From: Erigeron canadensis
Taxonomy: Eukaryota; Streptophyta; Magnoliopsida; Asterales; Asteraceae
DNA: 64,000 bases
Direction of reading: 5' to 3'
NCBI RefSeq assembly: GCF_010389155.1
Contig: NC_057761.1
Location: 12,712,501-12,776,500 of the forward strand
A model generated the notes under the pieces. That model had not been told where the DNA came from. It did no database searches and saw only the letters and a list, made by a program, of their open reading frames with translations. The stretch's first letter is position 1; the number at the start of each line of letters is the position of its first letter. The translations under genes and the position numbers were made by a program. This document shows, in pieces, positions 1 to 10,357 of the stretch.

Positions 1-420
1 ACGAAAAATTCACATTGTCACATAATTATCTAATAATCAACCCTAATTATTGGATCATCATGCTTTGAAAAAATATATCTCTATATATCCAGTAAAATCA
101 CAATTAATTTTGCATGAATTTCTTGTGATTTTACTATTATTTAACAACTTTAAATAATTAAGATACACATAATCATGCAATTCATCACATAAATCATGTC
201 AATTCACAATTCAAAACTTGTTTGAGGGTTTCAATCTCCATTGAAGAAGGTTAAAACTTTAATTAAACAAAAACCCTAATTTTTATTTAATCAAGATCCG
301 ATTTAATTAATTAAAAAATAAGAAAAACAACTTTTTAATTATTTAACAATTAATTAAAATCAACCAACCCTTAAACCCCCCTTCAAGTTTTGATCTTTGT
401 AATTAATAGATCACATATGT
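1..420 (-). other. Leader of a minus-strand Ty1/copia element cut by the window edge
   Basis: This AT-rich stretch lies directly inside the LTR at 436-1260. It resembles 25854-26278, the leader of the Angela-like copia element further right; both open with a near-identical ACGAAAAATTCACAT string. No reading frame is present. It is read as the untranslated leader between primer binding site and gag, on the minus strand, with gag beyond position 1. Confidence 0.7.
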
Positions 421-434
421 GGCTCGTAATACCA
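421..434 (-). other. Primer binding site (tRNA-iMet type, variant)
   Basis: On the minus strand this reads TGGTATTACGAGCC, one base outside the LTR. It matches the initiator-Met site TGGTATCAGAGCC at its first six bases and at its end, with changes in the middle. The site at 26279-26292 is similarly diverged, so the variant is typical of this family. Confidence 0.7.
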
Positions 435-435
435 C

Positions 436-1260
436 TGTTAGAATATTAGCACATAAACATATAACAATTCACGAGTACGCAACGGAAAGGAAACGTATAT
501 GCAATACTATTAATTAACAAAGAGAGAATCGAAATGTGTACCTTTGTGCAAAGCTTCTAATATAATTATTAATAATAAGATTATTATTATTATTGTAGGG
601 TTTAATGTAAAACCCCTCTATGATCGCACACTAGACACCCCTTATACCGTATGCTAGTACCCCGATCACGAAACAACAACCCTTGTATAAAAACCCTTTG
701 GATCGAAAATTCCCAAAACCGAAAACCAATGTTGTCGACTTACTAAAAACAAAAACCCATAATTGATGCTAGCATTAGCATTAATTATATATATGTTTTA
801 CAAGGAATTCGTAAGCAACAAAACTAAAACTTCAAAACTCTTTTGATTTTAACTTACGGCCGAACCAAAGAAGGGAGGAAAAGAGGAGTAATTTTCTTAT
901 GTGAAGGAATGAATAAAAACCTTGAATTAAGCCCTCTATATATAGGGGATAATTAGGTTAAAACAATCTTGAAAAACAAGTTAGAATTAAGGCTTTTGAA
1001 GCCTTGATCCAACCGGCCCCCATATGGATTTAGAGCCCAACTCTGATTTCCATATTTCACATTTTAATCCTTCATTTAATAAATTAAATGTAATTAACTC
1101 CTTAATATATTTAAATTAATCATTTCGTGATCTAATTAATTAATATATTACTTTAATATACTAATTAATAATATAGAGTTACTGTGTCATTTCGTGTGAC
1201 CCCGCAGGCTTAAATTATTTTCGGACATGCGATTTATAATAAAATGATCACACTCCAACA
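436..1260 (-). repeat. 5' LTR of a minus-strand copia element
   Basis: The LTR starts TGTTAGAATATTAG and ends CACTCCAACA, giving TG...CA ends. Parts match the LTRs at 15062-15765 and 26294-26983, including a GTGACCCCGCAGGCTTAAA block and the following CGGACAT. At 825 bp it is longer than those copies (704 and 690 bp). The partner LTR lies off the left edge, so the 5-bp target duplication cannot be checked. The right flank begins TAAAT. Confidence 0.8.
936..945 (-). promoter_or_regulatory. TATA box in the copia LTR
   Basis: CTATATATAG sits in the U3/R part of the LTR. The related LTRs have CTATTTATAG at the matching place (15437-15446 and 26658-26667). The string is near-palindromic; the minus strand is chosen from the element's orientation. 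Confidence 0.6.
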
Positions 1261-1618
1261 TAAATAACACCTCGTTTACCGAGCAAAGAGCTCGACACTC
1301 AATAGATGTGTTGTTCAAAGCTTGAACGTGGCTACGTGGCTGGCTTTCCTTGTGTGTTGTGATTGGTTGAGTTTCTTAATTGGTCAATATTTTGTTCAAT
1401 CATCTTTGTGTGACTTTAATCTGTCGTGTTATTCAAAGGGATTTTTGTGTTTGTTTGCTCTTGTGAAAGGAGGAGAAATTCAGAATGGTTGCTTTGTTAA
1501 ACTGATTGAAAGATACTTCACACGTAAGGCTATGGCTTATTACTTATAGTGGTCAAACACGGTTTACTGTGTGTTACAAAAAGTTATAGTATACACGTTA
1601 TCGTTGTCTTATTTTTCT
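1261..1618. other. Unassigned AT-rich flank with one CCGAG hairpin
   Basis: No convincing gene. At 1274-1297 there is a hairpin, TTTACCGAGC then AAA then GAGCTCGACA, of the type that forms arrays at 51869-52850 and 60975-61620. This flank may therefore be leader sequence of a SIRE-like copia element. A 75-codon open frame at 1322-1549 has no recognisable domain and is probably chance. Confidence 0.4.
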
Positions 1619-1627
1619 TATTAATAA

Positions 1628-2840
1628 GAGTAAATTACACTTTTCGTTTTTAAAGTTGGCACGTTTTTCACTTTTGATCCCTAAACTTTAAAAATTACAA
1701 TTTTGACACTAAAGTTGGCCAATTTTTTCAATTATCGTCCTTTAGCCTTACGGCGTTAAAAAATGGCCGTTAACGTACGCATGTGCTAAACACGTGAGGG
1801 CACTAATGTCATTTCACCTTACACTGAGGTACGAAAAGTGAAAAAATAGCTACTTGAGGGACGAAAAGTTAAAAAATAGCTACTTGAGGGACGATAAAAG
1901 AAAATCATACAAGTAAATTTATTCTTCCATTCTTTCTTTTCCGATCATCTTTTCCGATTAAATTTTCCGACTAGACATTTATTTTCCCTTTACCCCCAAG
2001 CCTCTCAAATCACCACTACCTAATAACCACCAACAACAGCTGTCGCTACCAGCTACCGCTGTCTGTAACCAGCACCAGCCACCGCTGTCTATAACCACCA
2101 CGAACAACTGCCACCCATAGCCACCGCCGCCTATAATTACCACCAGCCACCGCCACTACAATCAACACCAGCCACCACCGCCTACAATCACCACCAGCCA
2201 CCGCTGCTTACAATTACCACTAAACACCGCCATCTATAGTCACCTCCAACCACCGCCATCTACAGTCACCTCCAACCACCGCCGTCTACATTCACCACCA
2301 ACCAACCGCCGCCACCTAGAATCACCACCATCCACCGTCTTCCTTTCAATTAAAATCAAATTTTAGAAAAGAAAAAAAAAAGATAACTGACATGTTTGAA
2401 CTATAATTTGTTTGATTGGTTGTGTTTTGAATGTCATGAATTTGAGTAAATGATTTTGTTTGTGGTCTAGATTTGGATTCAAAGTCGGAAAATTCCATCG
2501 GTAAAAATGATCGGAGAAGATGATCGAAAAAGAAAAAATGGAAGAATAAGTTTATTTGTATGATTTTCATTTTTCGTCCTTCAAGTAGCTATTTTTTCAC
2601 TTTTCGTCCATCAAGTAACTATTTTTTCACTTTTCATCCCTCGGTGTAAGGTGAAATGACATTAGTACCCTCATGTGTCTAGTACGTGCGTACGTTAACG
2701 GTCATTTTTTAACGCCGTAAGGGCAAAGGACGATTATTGAAAAAGTTGGCCAACTTTAGGATCAAAATTGTACTTTTTAAAGTTTAGGGATCAAAAATGA
2801 AAAATGTGTCAACTTTATAGACGAAAAGTGTAATTTACTT
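1628..2840. mobile_element. Non-autonomous Mutator-like element (MULE) with long TIRs
   Basis: The left end begins GAGTAAATTACACTTTTCG and the right end, reverse complemented, begins AAGTAAATTACACTTTTCG. The two arms (about 1628-1970 and 2500-2840) are imperfect inverted copies of roughly 340 bp. A perfect 9-bp target duplication, TATTAATAA, flanks the element at 1619-1627 and 2841-2849. Long inverted ends with a 9-bp duplication are the hallmark of Mutator-like elements. No transposase frame is present, so the element would depend on one supplied in trans. Confidence 0.85.
1990..2340. repeat. Degenerate ACCACC-rich minisatellite inside the MULE
   Basis: The interior between the MULE arms is a run of imperfect units built on CCACCGCC, CCACCAGCCACC and CATCTACAGTCACCTCCAACC. 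The unit length drifts around 25-35 bp. It is C/A-rich on this strand, unlike the AT-rich arms. Open frames across it are a result of the repeat. Confidence 0.75.
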
Positions 2841-2849
2841 TATTAATAA

Positions 2850-3439
2850 ACCCCACTTGTTATCTCAAATTAAAAAATGTGTTGTTAATAGAAAGTAGTG
2901 CACATGATCAGTTGATGTATTGATATGCACGTGATCTTATCTTGTTTCAGTAAAAGTGTAATTGACAAGTTGAAATTGTGTCAAGTTCATTTGAATTTGT
3001 TTCTTAAAAAAAAGAAGTGATTCTCGTTATTTTTTTTTTTACTTTTGCTTTAATTGAATTTTGTTTTAATCATCTAAGTTTCTTTTAAGTGCTAGTTGGT
3101 TTTATTTGAGCTGATCCTTATTAATGAGCTTAGACTTCTTTTATTTTGAAACAAAATTCTAATTCTTCAACAAAAAGGTGTCATTCTTGGACTAAAGATT
3201 AATTGGACTACATATTTTATCTTACGCTGAATTTTTAAGATCTTTTCTTGGGTTGTTCATTTAATTAGATTGTCAACATGTTTTGAGTCAAAATGACAAT
3301 AAAGCTTTCGGACGAGTTTGTTAACAAGGTGTTAGATTTTTTAATGGGTGAAGAGCCAAGTTGGGAAGAAATACATCGTCATGATAATCACATTTGTTGA
3401 TATATCAGGAAGAATCCATGTGCAGTGGTTTGTTTTGAG
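2850..3439 (+). other. Non-coding stretch upstream of copia spacer remnant
   Basis: AT-rich sequence with a T-run near 3033. No domain or repeat is recognised. It lies where the leader and gag of the copia remnant at 3440-4552 would be expected, but nothing in it can be identified as gag. Confidence 0.4.
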
Positions 3440-4552
3440 AAAAATAAAGACGATGTGAATACATCTAAAACTTTTGTAAGAGGACACAAAAATTTTCAAT
3501 CTGAAATTGACCAACTCAAATCTGAGAATAAAGAGCTCAAATCTGCAAATGATCTCATTTTGTAAAACATGGAAAGTGTTCAAAAAGAAAATAATCATTT
3601 ACAATAAAAAATTTCCAAATTAACAAATGAGTTGGACAATTTTCTCAACGAGCTCAATAAGAATGTTTTGGACAGTAAATCGAAAGACCTTGTTTTGCAA
3701 CAAAAGATTTCTGAGCTTAACCATGAGTTGCGAAATAAGTCCATTTTTGAGAGCAAAGTTGAAGGAGAAAGGAAAAAATTTTTGTGCTCAAATCAAGTGT
3801 CTTGAAGACAAGTGTTTGCAACTTCAGTCGAACGAAACATTTTTGACAAAGAAAATTTCTAAACTTGAGATTAAATTGCAAACACACACCAAATCTGTGA
3901 AATCTGACCTTCCCAAAGTCATGATTAATGTTTGTACTCAAACTGATTGTCCTGTGATTGTGAACTCTTTTGTGCAGACTGATTGTGATAAGAATGAGAC
4001 CGTTGAGACTTCCATTCAGACTAATCCCGAGTTGGCATGTAATGTTGTGAATTCTTCTATGCAAACTGGTTGTCCAAAACCTATTTTATCCAAACCAAAA
4101 GTTGATGTTCCAAAGCAGTTCTACACGGGTAAATCTTCTAAACCTTTTGAAAGAAAGTTTTCTCAGTTTACTATTTACTCCTTGCAAAAGGGTAAGAAGT
4201 ACACTAAGAAACCAAATTTTAATCGAACAACTACTTTTGTCTCTTTTCTATCATTCGAGGATAATTCATCACACATTTCTCAAACAAAATCTCAGTTGAC
4301 TAAATCTAAATGGAAACCGATTTCTAAAGATAAGTCAGTTGAGTCTAACTTATTCAAATATTCTTATTTGAAAGTTTTTGATCTTGCACCAAAACCTATG
4401 AAAAAAGTTGTGCAAAAAGTAAATGATTTTGCTCAGAAAAATCATTTTTCAAATAAATCTCCCAAGATTGAAAGTTTTTCAAGGAAATCAAATGATTTTT
4501 GTAACACCATGCTTTATAAAAATGTGGATTTCAAAAAATTTTCAGCTTTAAA
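3440..4552 (+). pseudogene. Copia gag-spacer remnant (coiled coil with QT repeats)
   Basis: A decayed part of the long spacer between gag and protease in SIRE-like copia polyproteins. Read from about 3480 it gives heptad-like coiled coil (QSEIDQLKSENKELKSAN) with stops near 3563 and 3605. A frameshift near 3790 leads into the frame ending at 4589. That frame holds four QT motifs (CTQTDCP, FVQTDCD, SIQTNPE, SMQTGCP) 12-15 residues apart, followed by a Lys/Ser-rich tail. The spacers at 34450-36237 and 57372-59605 have the same design. The open frame runs a few codons past the solo LTR boundary at 4553, so its last residues are not native. Confidence 0.7.
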
Positions 4553-6745
4553 CATAACACCGTTAGCAAAATGTGGAAGCGACGTTTAAAAATCCCATTT
4601 GATACCTAACGGAATCAATAAAACATAATAAATGTCTCAAAAGGTGTTACCGACAAGTATCATCACAATAATCCAAATGAAACCCACAATCTAAACCAAC
4701 AAAGTCATGGCCAAATGGCTAAATAATAAGTCTACTTAAATAAATACAGCTATGGCTAACTAAAGCCAACATCCATAAGCTCTAGTAAAAGCTACCCATT
4801 TCACAAGCATGCAACCAAGTCGCCAATCAATACCTAACCTGAGAGCACAACACATTTTTCACAAAAACAAGTGTCAGCTATTAAAGGTGAGTAAGATAAC
4901 AAGTTAGTTTAATGAAAATGATTGCTAATTAAACCAATTATAAAACAACTCATGCATATATAAAGGCACAACAACAATATCAACACAACCTGTATAATAG
5001 GAATATTAAATCCTATAATGTGCCTAGCAATCCTCCATATCAATACTAGCCACTTAACTGCACAAGCAACAAAATCAACGCAAAGGTTATGCCAAATAAA
5101 ATCTGCACAAATAAGTTGTGTGAGGCGGCCATATGACCAAATAGGAAACCTCACACCCGACTAGATGGGTAAGCTTTAGGGGGTTCATCATTGTCGTTAT
5201 GGATAGACATAACCAAATCCATGAGTAACTCATTACTACATTGGTGTTCAATCACTTCACCCGGAATTACTTCATCAACGCTAATTGGGTCAAACGGGAA
5301 ACATGCACAGTGACCCCGAGTGATCAACACAATGCTCGAGACTTATCTACACAAATAGGTTGCAACCAAATCTACTTATCAATGCTAGGGCCCTTATCGT
5401 GCACGTGACATGGCAACTTAAATCATGTCTAGTGTTCTATGTCAACAAGTCCACATAAAATATTCGCAACTCAAACAACAAGCTACATAAGTAAATCATG
5501 CAATAAACATCTCATTACTACATAAACATGCATGAACAATACCCTAGTCAACCTCCCTTATATATCCCACACCCAACATATGCATGAGATAATTTAAACA
5601 ACATAAAATGGGGGTTTAATTATTAAAACTAAGTTTTGTTATGTCCCTCATGTGTCAAAAGTAAGCTATTTTACCTTTACGTTTCACAAACCACAAATGG
5701 TAATAGTTTGTCAAGCTTATTATATATCCCCGATAACCTATATAAATGACTAGCGGTTGCAGTAAGTCAATATACAAATATACTATATATATATATTTTA
5801 TAATGCAGCCCGAAGATAAGAAAACATCAAAACAAGTTGATATTTGGTTAAGTGACCACTTGCTCTTATGACACAAATAAACCAAGCAAAAGTATAATAT
5901 TACATTTATTATGATATAATTCGCATGGACCTTAACTAATGTTTCTCATGATTCATTAGCCATCAACTAAGTGTATTTAATCTTATGATCAAATCCTAAT
6001 ACAAAAATATGTATCTTTCCCTTGTTCTGACATTTGACAATAGACTAGAAATTCATCCAACAAAAAGACTTCGACCCCTTTCTTGTTTATGTTTTCGACT
6101 AGAGGTTTTTATAAACAAAACAACACCTATTGTTACTTTATTATTATATTACTACATATATGTATCTACTATTAGACTATAACTTTAACACTAGCCAATT
6201 TCAATCTTTTTCTATCTTTCTTTTTGTGTAGTTGTTCCAAGACAATCTTACTTCCTGGCTGAGATAATACTACGGCTTCGACACCTCAAAACAAATATAT
6301 TTAGCTTTCTTTCTTTATTGTTCGATGGCAAATAAACCTAAGGGTTTTATTTGAGTTTCGTTTTCTTTTTATACTAGACGACTAAACACCCGGGGTTAAA
6401 TAATATTATATATATGGTTTTTTTTTACAGGTTTCCTTAAATTTACAATTAACACCCTTATAATCTTATTATTAAAATGACAACTTCAATTAACTTAATA
6501 TAACGATATCTAGTAATTATTCGACACTACTAGGGAATACATAACACCTCAACAAGCATTAGTGGTAAACATTTATCAACACTTTTTATCATACTACATG
6601 GAACACCTATTCATATTTAACCATATAAACACATAATAATTAACACCATAACTATTCGCCTAAAATATAAGGCCACCTAACGATAGGTCAACTTTGAATA
6701 ACGGTCAAAGTCAACGAAATGAATAAAAGAATTCGGGATGTTACA
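4553..6745 (-). mobile_element. Solo LTR of a Tekay-type gypsy element, minus strand
   Basis: On the minus strand the segment starts TGTAACATCCCGAATTC, the usual opening of long Tekay-type LTRs, and ends CGGTGTTATG, apparently a decayed GGTGTTACA. It also contains a block like ACTCACC...TAGCTGACAC...CTCTCAGGTTAGG, matching the conserved 3'-splice-like block of the LTRs at 30495-34449 and 39612-41438. There is no gag-pol frame. I find no clear 5-bp duplication (left flank TTAAA, right flank ATTTT), so the insertion site has been rearranged. Short open frames inside it are not supported as genes. Confidence 0.65.
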
Positions 6746-7237
6746 ATTTTTCGCCGTTGCTTCCACGAAAAAAATTTTCAACTAAAACACCGGGTTTTAG
6801 TTCTCCGTGGAATGCAACTTCGATTCATCAAATCGATGAGACTTACATTTGGTCTTTTAACAAATCAAAAACCATTGGACCTATTCTCAAATGAGTTCCA
6901 AAGGTAATTTCGAAGTGATTTGATGAATAGTGACTTATGCACACATCAGTGTATAACCCGTTCTAAACTTGTGTTTATAATATCATTTTCTTATTTTGCA
7001 AAAATCCAAAAAGATTTTTATTTTCTTATTCTTGAAAATTTCCAAAAATCTTTTGTTATTTTATTTTATTTTTTTTATTTACTTTATCTTTTAGTTACTC
7101 ACAAAGTATTAGGATGAGATGCAAGACATTGAACGCCTTTGTTTACTGCCTTTGTAGTCTCATTTTTAATGTTTGTGAGCAACTTTCAAACTTTTAACTC
7201 ACCCTTTATATGCAAAAACTTTGTTCATTTCATGCAT
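6746..7237 (+). other. Copia 3' untranslated region
   Basis: This follows the solo LTR and resembles the region after the RNase H stop at 38841. Shared landmarks are CTTATGCA...GTGTATAACCCGTTCT (6940-6965, against about 39010-39035) and the ATTGAACGCCTTTGT block (7128-7142). The RT and RNase H that should precede it are absent, so this copia copy has lost most of pol. Open frames at 6719-6907 and 6920-7117 have no recognisable domain. Confidence 0.55.
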
Positions 7238-7251
7238 AAATTTAGGGGGAG
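7238..7251 (+). other. Polypurine tract of SIRE-like copia
   Basis: AAATTTAGGGGGAG is the form of polypurine tract known from SIRE/Maximus copia elements, where it primes plus-strand DNA synthesis. It lies about 100 bp after the conserved ATTGAACGCC motif. What follows does not start with TG, so the LTR boundary is unclear. Confidence 0.65.
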
Positions 7252-8154
7252 TTTGTTTATAAAACCAAAACTTCCAAGTGTTTAAATTCTTTTTTCATTT
7301 TATAAACACTGTGGATGATTTTCAAACCTTTTTCGACCAAATTCAAAGAAGTTCGGTGTTAGATTTGCACAAGAGAGTTTAGGTCACTCATAAACACTCC
7401 ATGATCTTGTCATCGCCGATGAGATGATAGTTGTGAGGGTATATGAGTGTGATGATAGTTGTGCAAATAGGACATGAGGGAGTAGTTGAAAAGTGAGAGG
7501 TTAAGGTGAATATTATGTGAGAAAGGGCTAAAAGAAACAAAAGCCCTCCCCAAATTCTTAAAAAGCCGGGTCAACACGTTTCCATCGGATTTCATTTGTT
7601 GATTTCTCGATATTGAAGAAGACCTCATGGACCCAGTGAAGCAATGCACATCTTTACCTAACCACTCAATTATTTCTTAACAAATGCTTGTTTTATTCTC
7701 ACGGAAATTTTCACATTTCTATCAACTCTTCATTTGGAAGATGTTGATATTGAAAAGGGAGACACTCTGCTCTGGTCCCCGACTTTATTTGATCACTATC
7801 GAGTCTAGAGCGTACTTGATATATCTTTTATTTGACTAGGACACATAGAGTCATTATATGTCTTTGTGACATTGCATATCTTTGTGATATTGCCGGAATA
7901 TTCATAGTGATATCATCTTATTGATATTCCACGATGATCGAATGGAAATCCTACGAATGCTAACATCTTTTCCAACATTGAACGTAGGTCTCACATTTTC
8001 ATTTTATGAATTTGTTGAGTTAACGAGAAGTCTATGTGACCTCGGATTTATTTTCCCAAAACTCTTTGAGGATAGTAAGACAGGATAGTAAGACATGCTT
8101 CCAAAGTTAGTTCGACTTAAATAGGGGTTTAAGTCGGTTTCAGATCTGGGCCGA
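7252..8154. other. Unassigned sequence with one arm of a 105-bp inverted duplication
   Basis: No gene is recognised. 7983-8090 is closely similar, in reverse complement, to 10132-10236. Translated, both arms give GLTFSFYEFVELTRSLCDLG followed by FIFPK, so they may be remnants of one coding sequence. A 79-codon minus-strand frame at 7410-7649 has no recognisable domain. The stretch could include the 3' LTR of the copia element to its left, but no partner LTR was found. Confidence 0.4.
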
Positions 8155-8323
8155 CCAACGGCGCTGGTGGGCTGACCAGCGACGCTGGTCCTGGGCTTTC
8201 TTGGGCTAGCGGCACTGGTTGGTTGAGGAGTGGCCGCTGGTGAACGACTAGCGGCGCTGGTTGGCTGGGGAGCGGACGCTGGTGAGTACCAGCGGCGCTG
8301 GTTAGGTGGCCAGCTGCCGCTGG
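8155..8323 (-). repeat. Palindrome cluster A (CCAGCGGCGCTGG units)
   Basis: Eight degenerate copies of a 13-nt near-palindrome start at 8155, 8176, 8206, 8228, 8248, 8270, 8289 and 8311. Spacings are 21, 30, 22, 20, 22, 19 and 22 bp. The centre reads GGC where clusters B and C have GCC, so this cluster is inverted relative to them. It is strongly GC-rich in AT-rich surroundings. Open frames across it on both strands (8129-8368 and 8306-8530) are repeat artefacts. Confidence 0.8.
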
Positions 8324-8507
8324 TGGCTGCTGTCTTGCACTTGTGTCTTCGTTTGGCTCCCGAACCACTTCCTTGTGTCTTGTAACTTCATAGGCTTCCT
8401 TCTTGAGTCACATGATTTCATTTACTCTCTTTCGCATCTTCCGGGAACCTGCATAATCACATCATTCATTAAGTACCAAAAGTTCCAGAATAATAACTCA
8501 TTTAAGC

Positions 8508-9083
8508 ATAGAAATGAAGCCTTTCTTTAGGGGTTTTATCACAAAATGGACGCTCATCAGTTCATCATATATAGTGCTTGGTTTTAACACTTCTGGTAGT
8601 CGGTCAACAACAGGTATTAATGTTGCAACAGTCACATCACCCCCCAGATATGCTCGTTTTTAGGAGGGATACTGGTTTCTTGCAGCATCATACGGTTTTC
8701 TGGTCTCAAGCCATGACTGAATGATATGTTTTTCTTTAGTTAAAGCATTTTCAAGCTCTTCCTTTTCTTGGACCAGTTGTTCAGTGACCAAAACTTGTGC
8801 TTTAAAAGCCAACTCAATGTCTGGAAGTTCATTTAACTTTGATTGTAAATTTGTCATTTCAGAAAAATCTGTTTCAAAACTATTTGACATTTGGAAGCAT
8901 CTTTGAAATCTTTGTAGCTTTTAAGCTTTCACAACTTGAACTTTTGAATGTTGATTTCATCTTGATGTTGCTTGGAGAAGTAACTTGAAGCTTTGAGTAG
9001 CATGCGGAAGCTTCGTTTTGACTTTGAAGTCTTTTAATTATTTTGGATGCAGAAGCTAGGTTATCTTTGAATTCTCTTGGCAT
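8508..9083 (-). pseudogene. Copia spacer/gag remnant, coiled coil
   Basis: Minus-strand coding remnant in at least two frames. 9083-8880 gives a Ser/Lys-rich segment. 8890-8660 gives a Glu/Leu-rich coiled coil (EQLVQEKEELENALTKEKH). The same frame continues past a stop at 8660 as GGDVTVATLIPVVDRLPEV until about 8508. A shorter stretch at 63885-64000 is very similar to 8893-9010, so both belong to one copia family. No protease, RT or integrase motif is present. Confidence 0.55.
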
Positions 9084-9119
9084 CGCGTAAGCTTGGTTTT
9101 GACTATGAAACTTCGATTC

Positions 9120-9340
9120 TTGATCTAACTTGTCTCTGAATCATAATCATCTTGGAGCATTTGATCCTTTGATCAACTTATTCTTGCTCCCCCTCAAACA
9201 AACATTTCGTTCTTGGAGCAAATTATCAACTAAACGGATTATCTTCAAATTTCTTACTCCTCCTCGAACAAACAATCATTTCGGAGCATATTTAACAATA
9301 CGTGAATTTACTCTTGCTCCCCCCGTAAATGAATAATCTC
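9120..9340 (-). repeat. Tandem polypurine-tract-like repeats
   Basis: Three imperfect units, each with a CTCCCCCT-like core (TTGCTCCCCCTCAAACAAAC near 9185, CTTACTCCTCCTCGAACAAAC near 9253, TTGCTCCCCCCGTAAATG near 9313), are separated by about 60-70 bp. CTTGGAGCA-type strings are interspersed. On the minus strand these are AGGGGGAG purine tracts like those at 53617-53700. Confidence 0.5.
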
Positions 9341-10055
9341 TTCAAACTATGAACGAACTTAACTATCCAATTATCAACAAAAGATCAATATCCATTCAAT
9401 CTCAAACTTTTCCTCTCTTATTAATCATTATAAAATCTCAAACTCTTGTACTCATCAAACAATGGTCATTTATCCAACAAATTTTTCCATAATCGACCAT
9501 ATACTTTCAATAACTAAAATCTTGAATATTTTTGATCTAGAATCAATCCCTTAACTTTCTCAAAACAATCTCTCAACTTAGCACAATAATTATTCGCTCT
9601 CTTTACCTAAACTAACGATCCTTTGAACATCCAAACACAACAATCATCCTCGAACAAATTCTACCAATCAAATTCTACCTATATCGTTGAACTCTATCTA
9701 TCAATCATATAATCATTTCTACCCCTTATGATGAAAATATGAAACGGTTTCATCATACAATAATGATTGATAGCATAAACGGTAGATCACAACAAACAAT
9801 ATTCAACCAAATTAACCCAACCCAATTCCCAATGAACCTATTGGTGAACTAGAACGTAAGGTTGTGTTGTTGGAAAAACATTTTTGATATGGTGTTTGTG
9901 TTTGTGCGAAGAAAAATGAAATCCGGATTAAAATGATCCGTTATCACAACCAAAAATTAAAATGATTGATGGTGTGGCCTAAAAATACGATTACTATTTT
10001 AGGACTTCCCATTATCATCGAGAAATTCACAAAGCTTATATCTAAATGGTTCGGT
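9341..10055. other. Non-coding AT-rich stretch with a nested palindrome
   Basis: No gene or recognised element, and no end that could be assigned to either neighbour. 9698-9708 (CTATCAATCAT) is perfectly inverted at 9763-9773. Inside it, 9728-9736 (ATGATGAAA) is perfectly inverted at 9748-9756, giving two nested stems. Confidence 0.5.
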
Positions 10056-10289
10056 CTATGGCTTTTCAACCGATAGATTGCTTTGAAGAATGTAATTCAT
10101 GGTCAGTGTCACAAAGGCGTTCGATAACCATATCTTACTATCCTCAAAGACTTTTGGGAAAATAAATCCGAGGTCACATAGACTTCTCGTTAACTCAACA
10201 AATTCATAAAATGAAAATGTGAGACCTACGTTCGGTCTATAACTAGAAGTAAAAAGTGATTTACTTGTAACCGAGGGATCCAAAACCAT
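10056..10289 (-). other. Small minus-strand frame of unknown origin
   Basis: A 77-codon frame containing GLTFSFYEFVELTRSLCDLG then FIFPKVFEDS. Part of it (10132-10236) recurs in inverted orientation at 7983-8090. That the duplicate keeps the same amino acids over about 34 codons suggests it was coding at some time. I do not recognise the family. It might be a piece of an accessory ORF of an Athila- or copia-type element. On the plus strand, ACAAAGGCGTTCGATAAC at 10110-10127 resembles the copia ATTGAACGCCTTTGT motif in reverse. Confidence 0.35.
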
Positions 10290-10357
10290 AGTAACTAGGA
10301 TGAATTGAACATGAAGCTTAACAATACCATACGCGATCCTTTGACATGGAAACGAGC

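Noticed and set aside
1322..1549. 75-codon hydrophobic Cys-rich frame near the left LTR
   Set aside because: No start context, no signal-peptide logic with a cleavage site, and no homology recognised; chance frame in AT-rich DNA.
8129..8530. Open frames on both strands across palindrome cluster A
   Set aside because: Frames are open because the GC-rich repeat has few stops; the protein is Ala/Pro/Leu-rich and follows the repeat.
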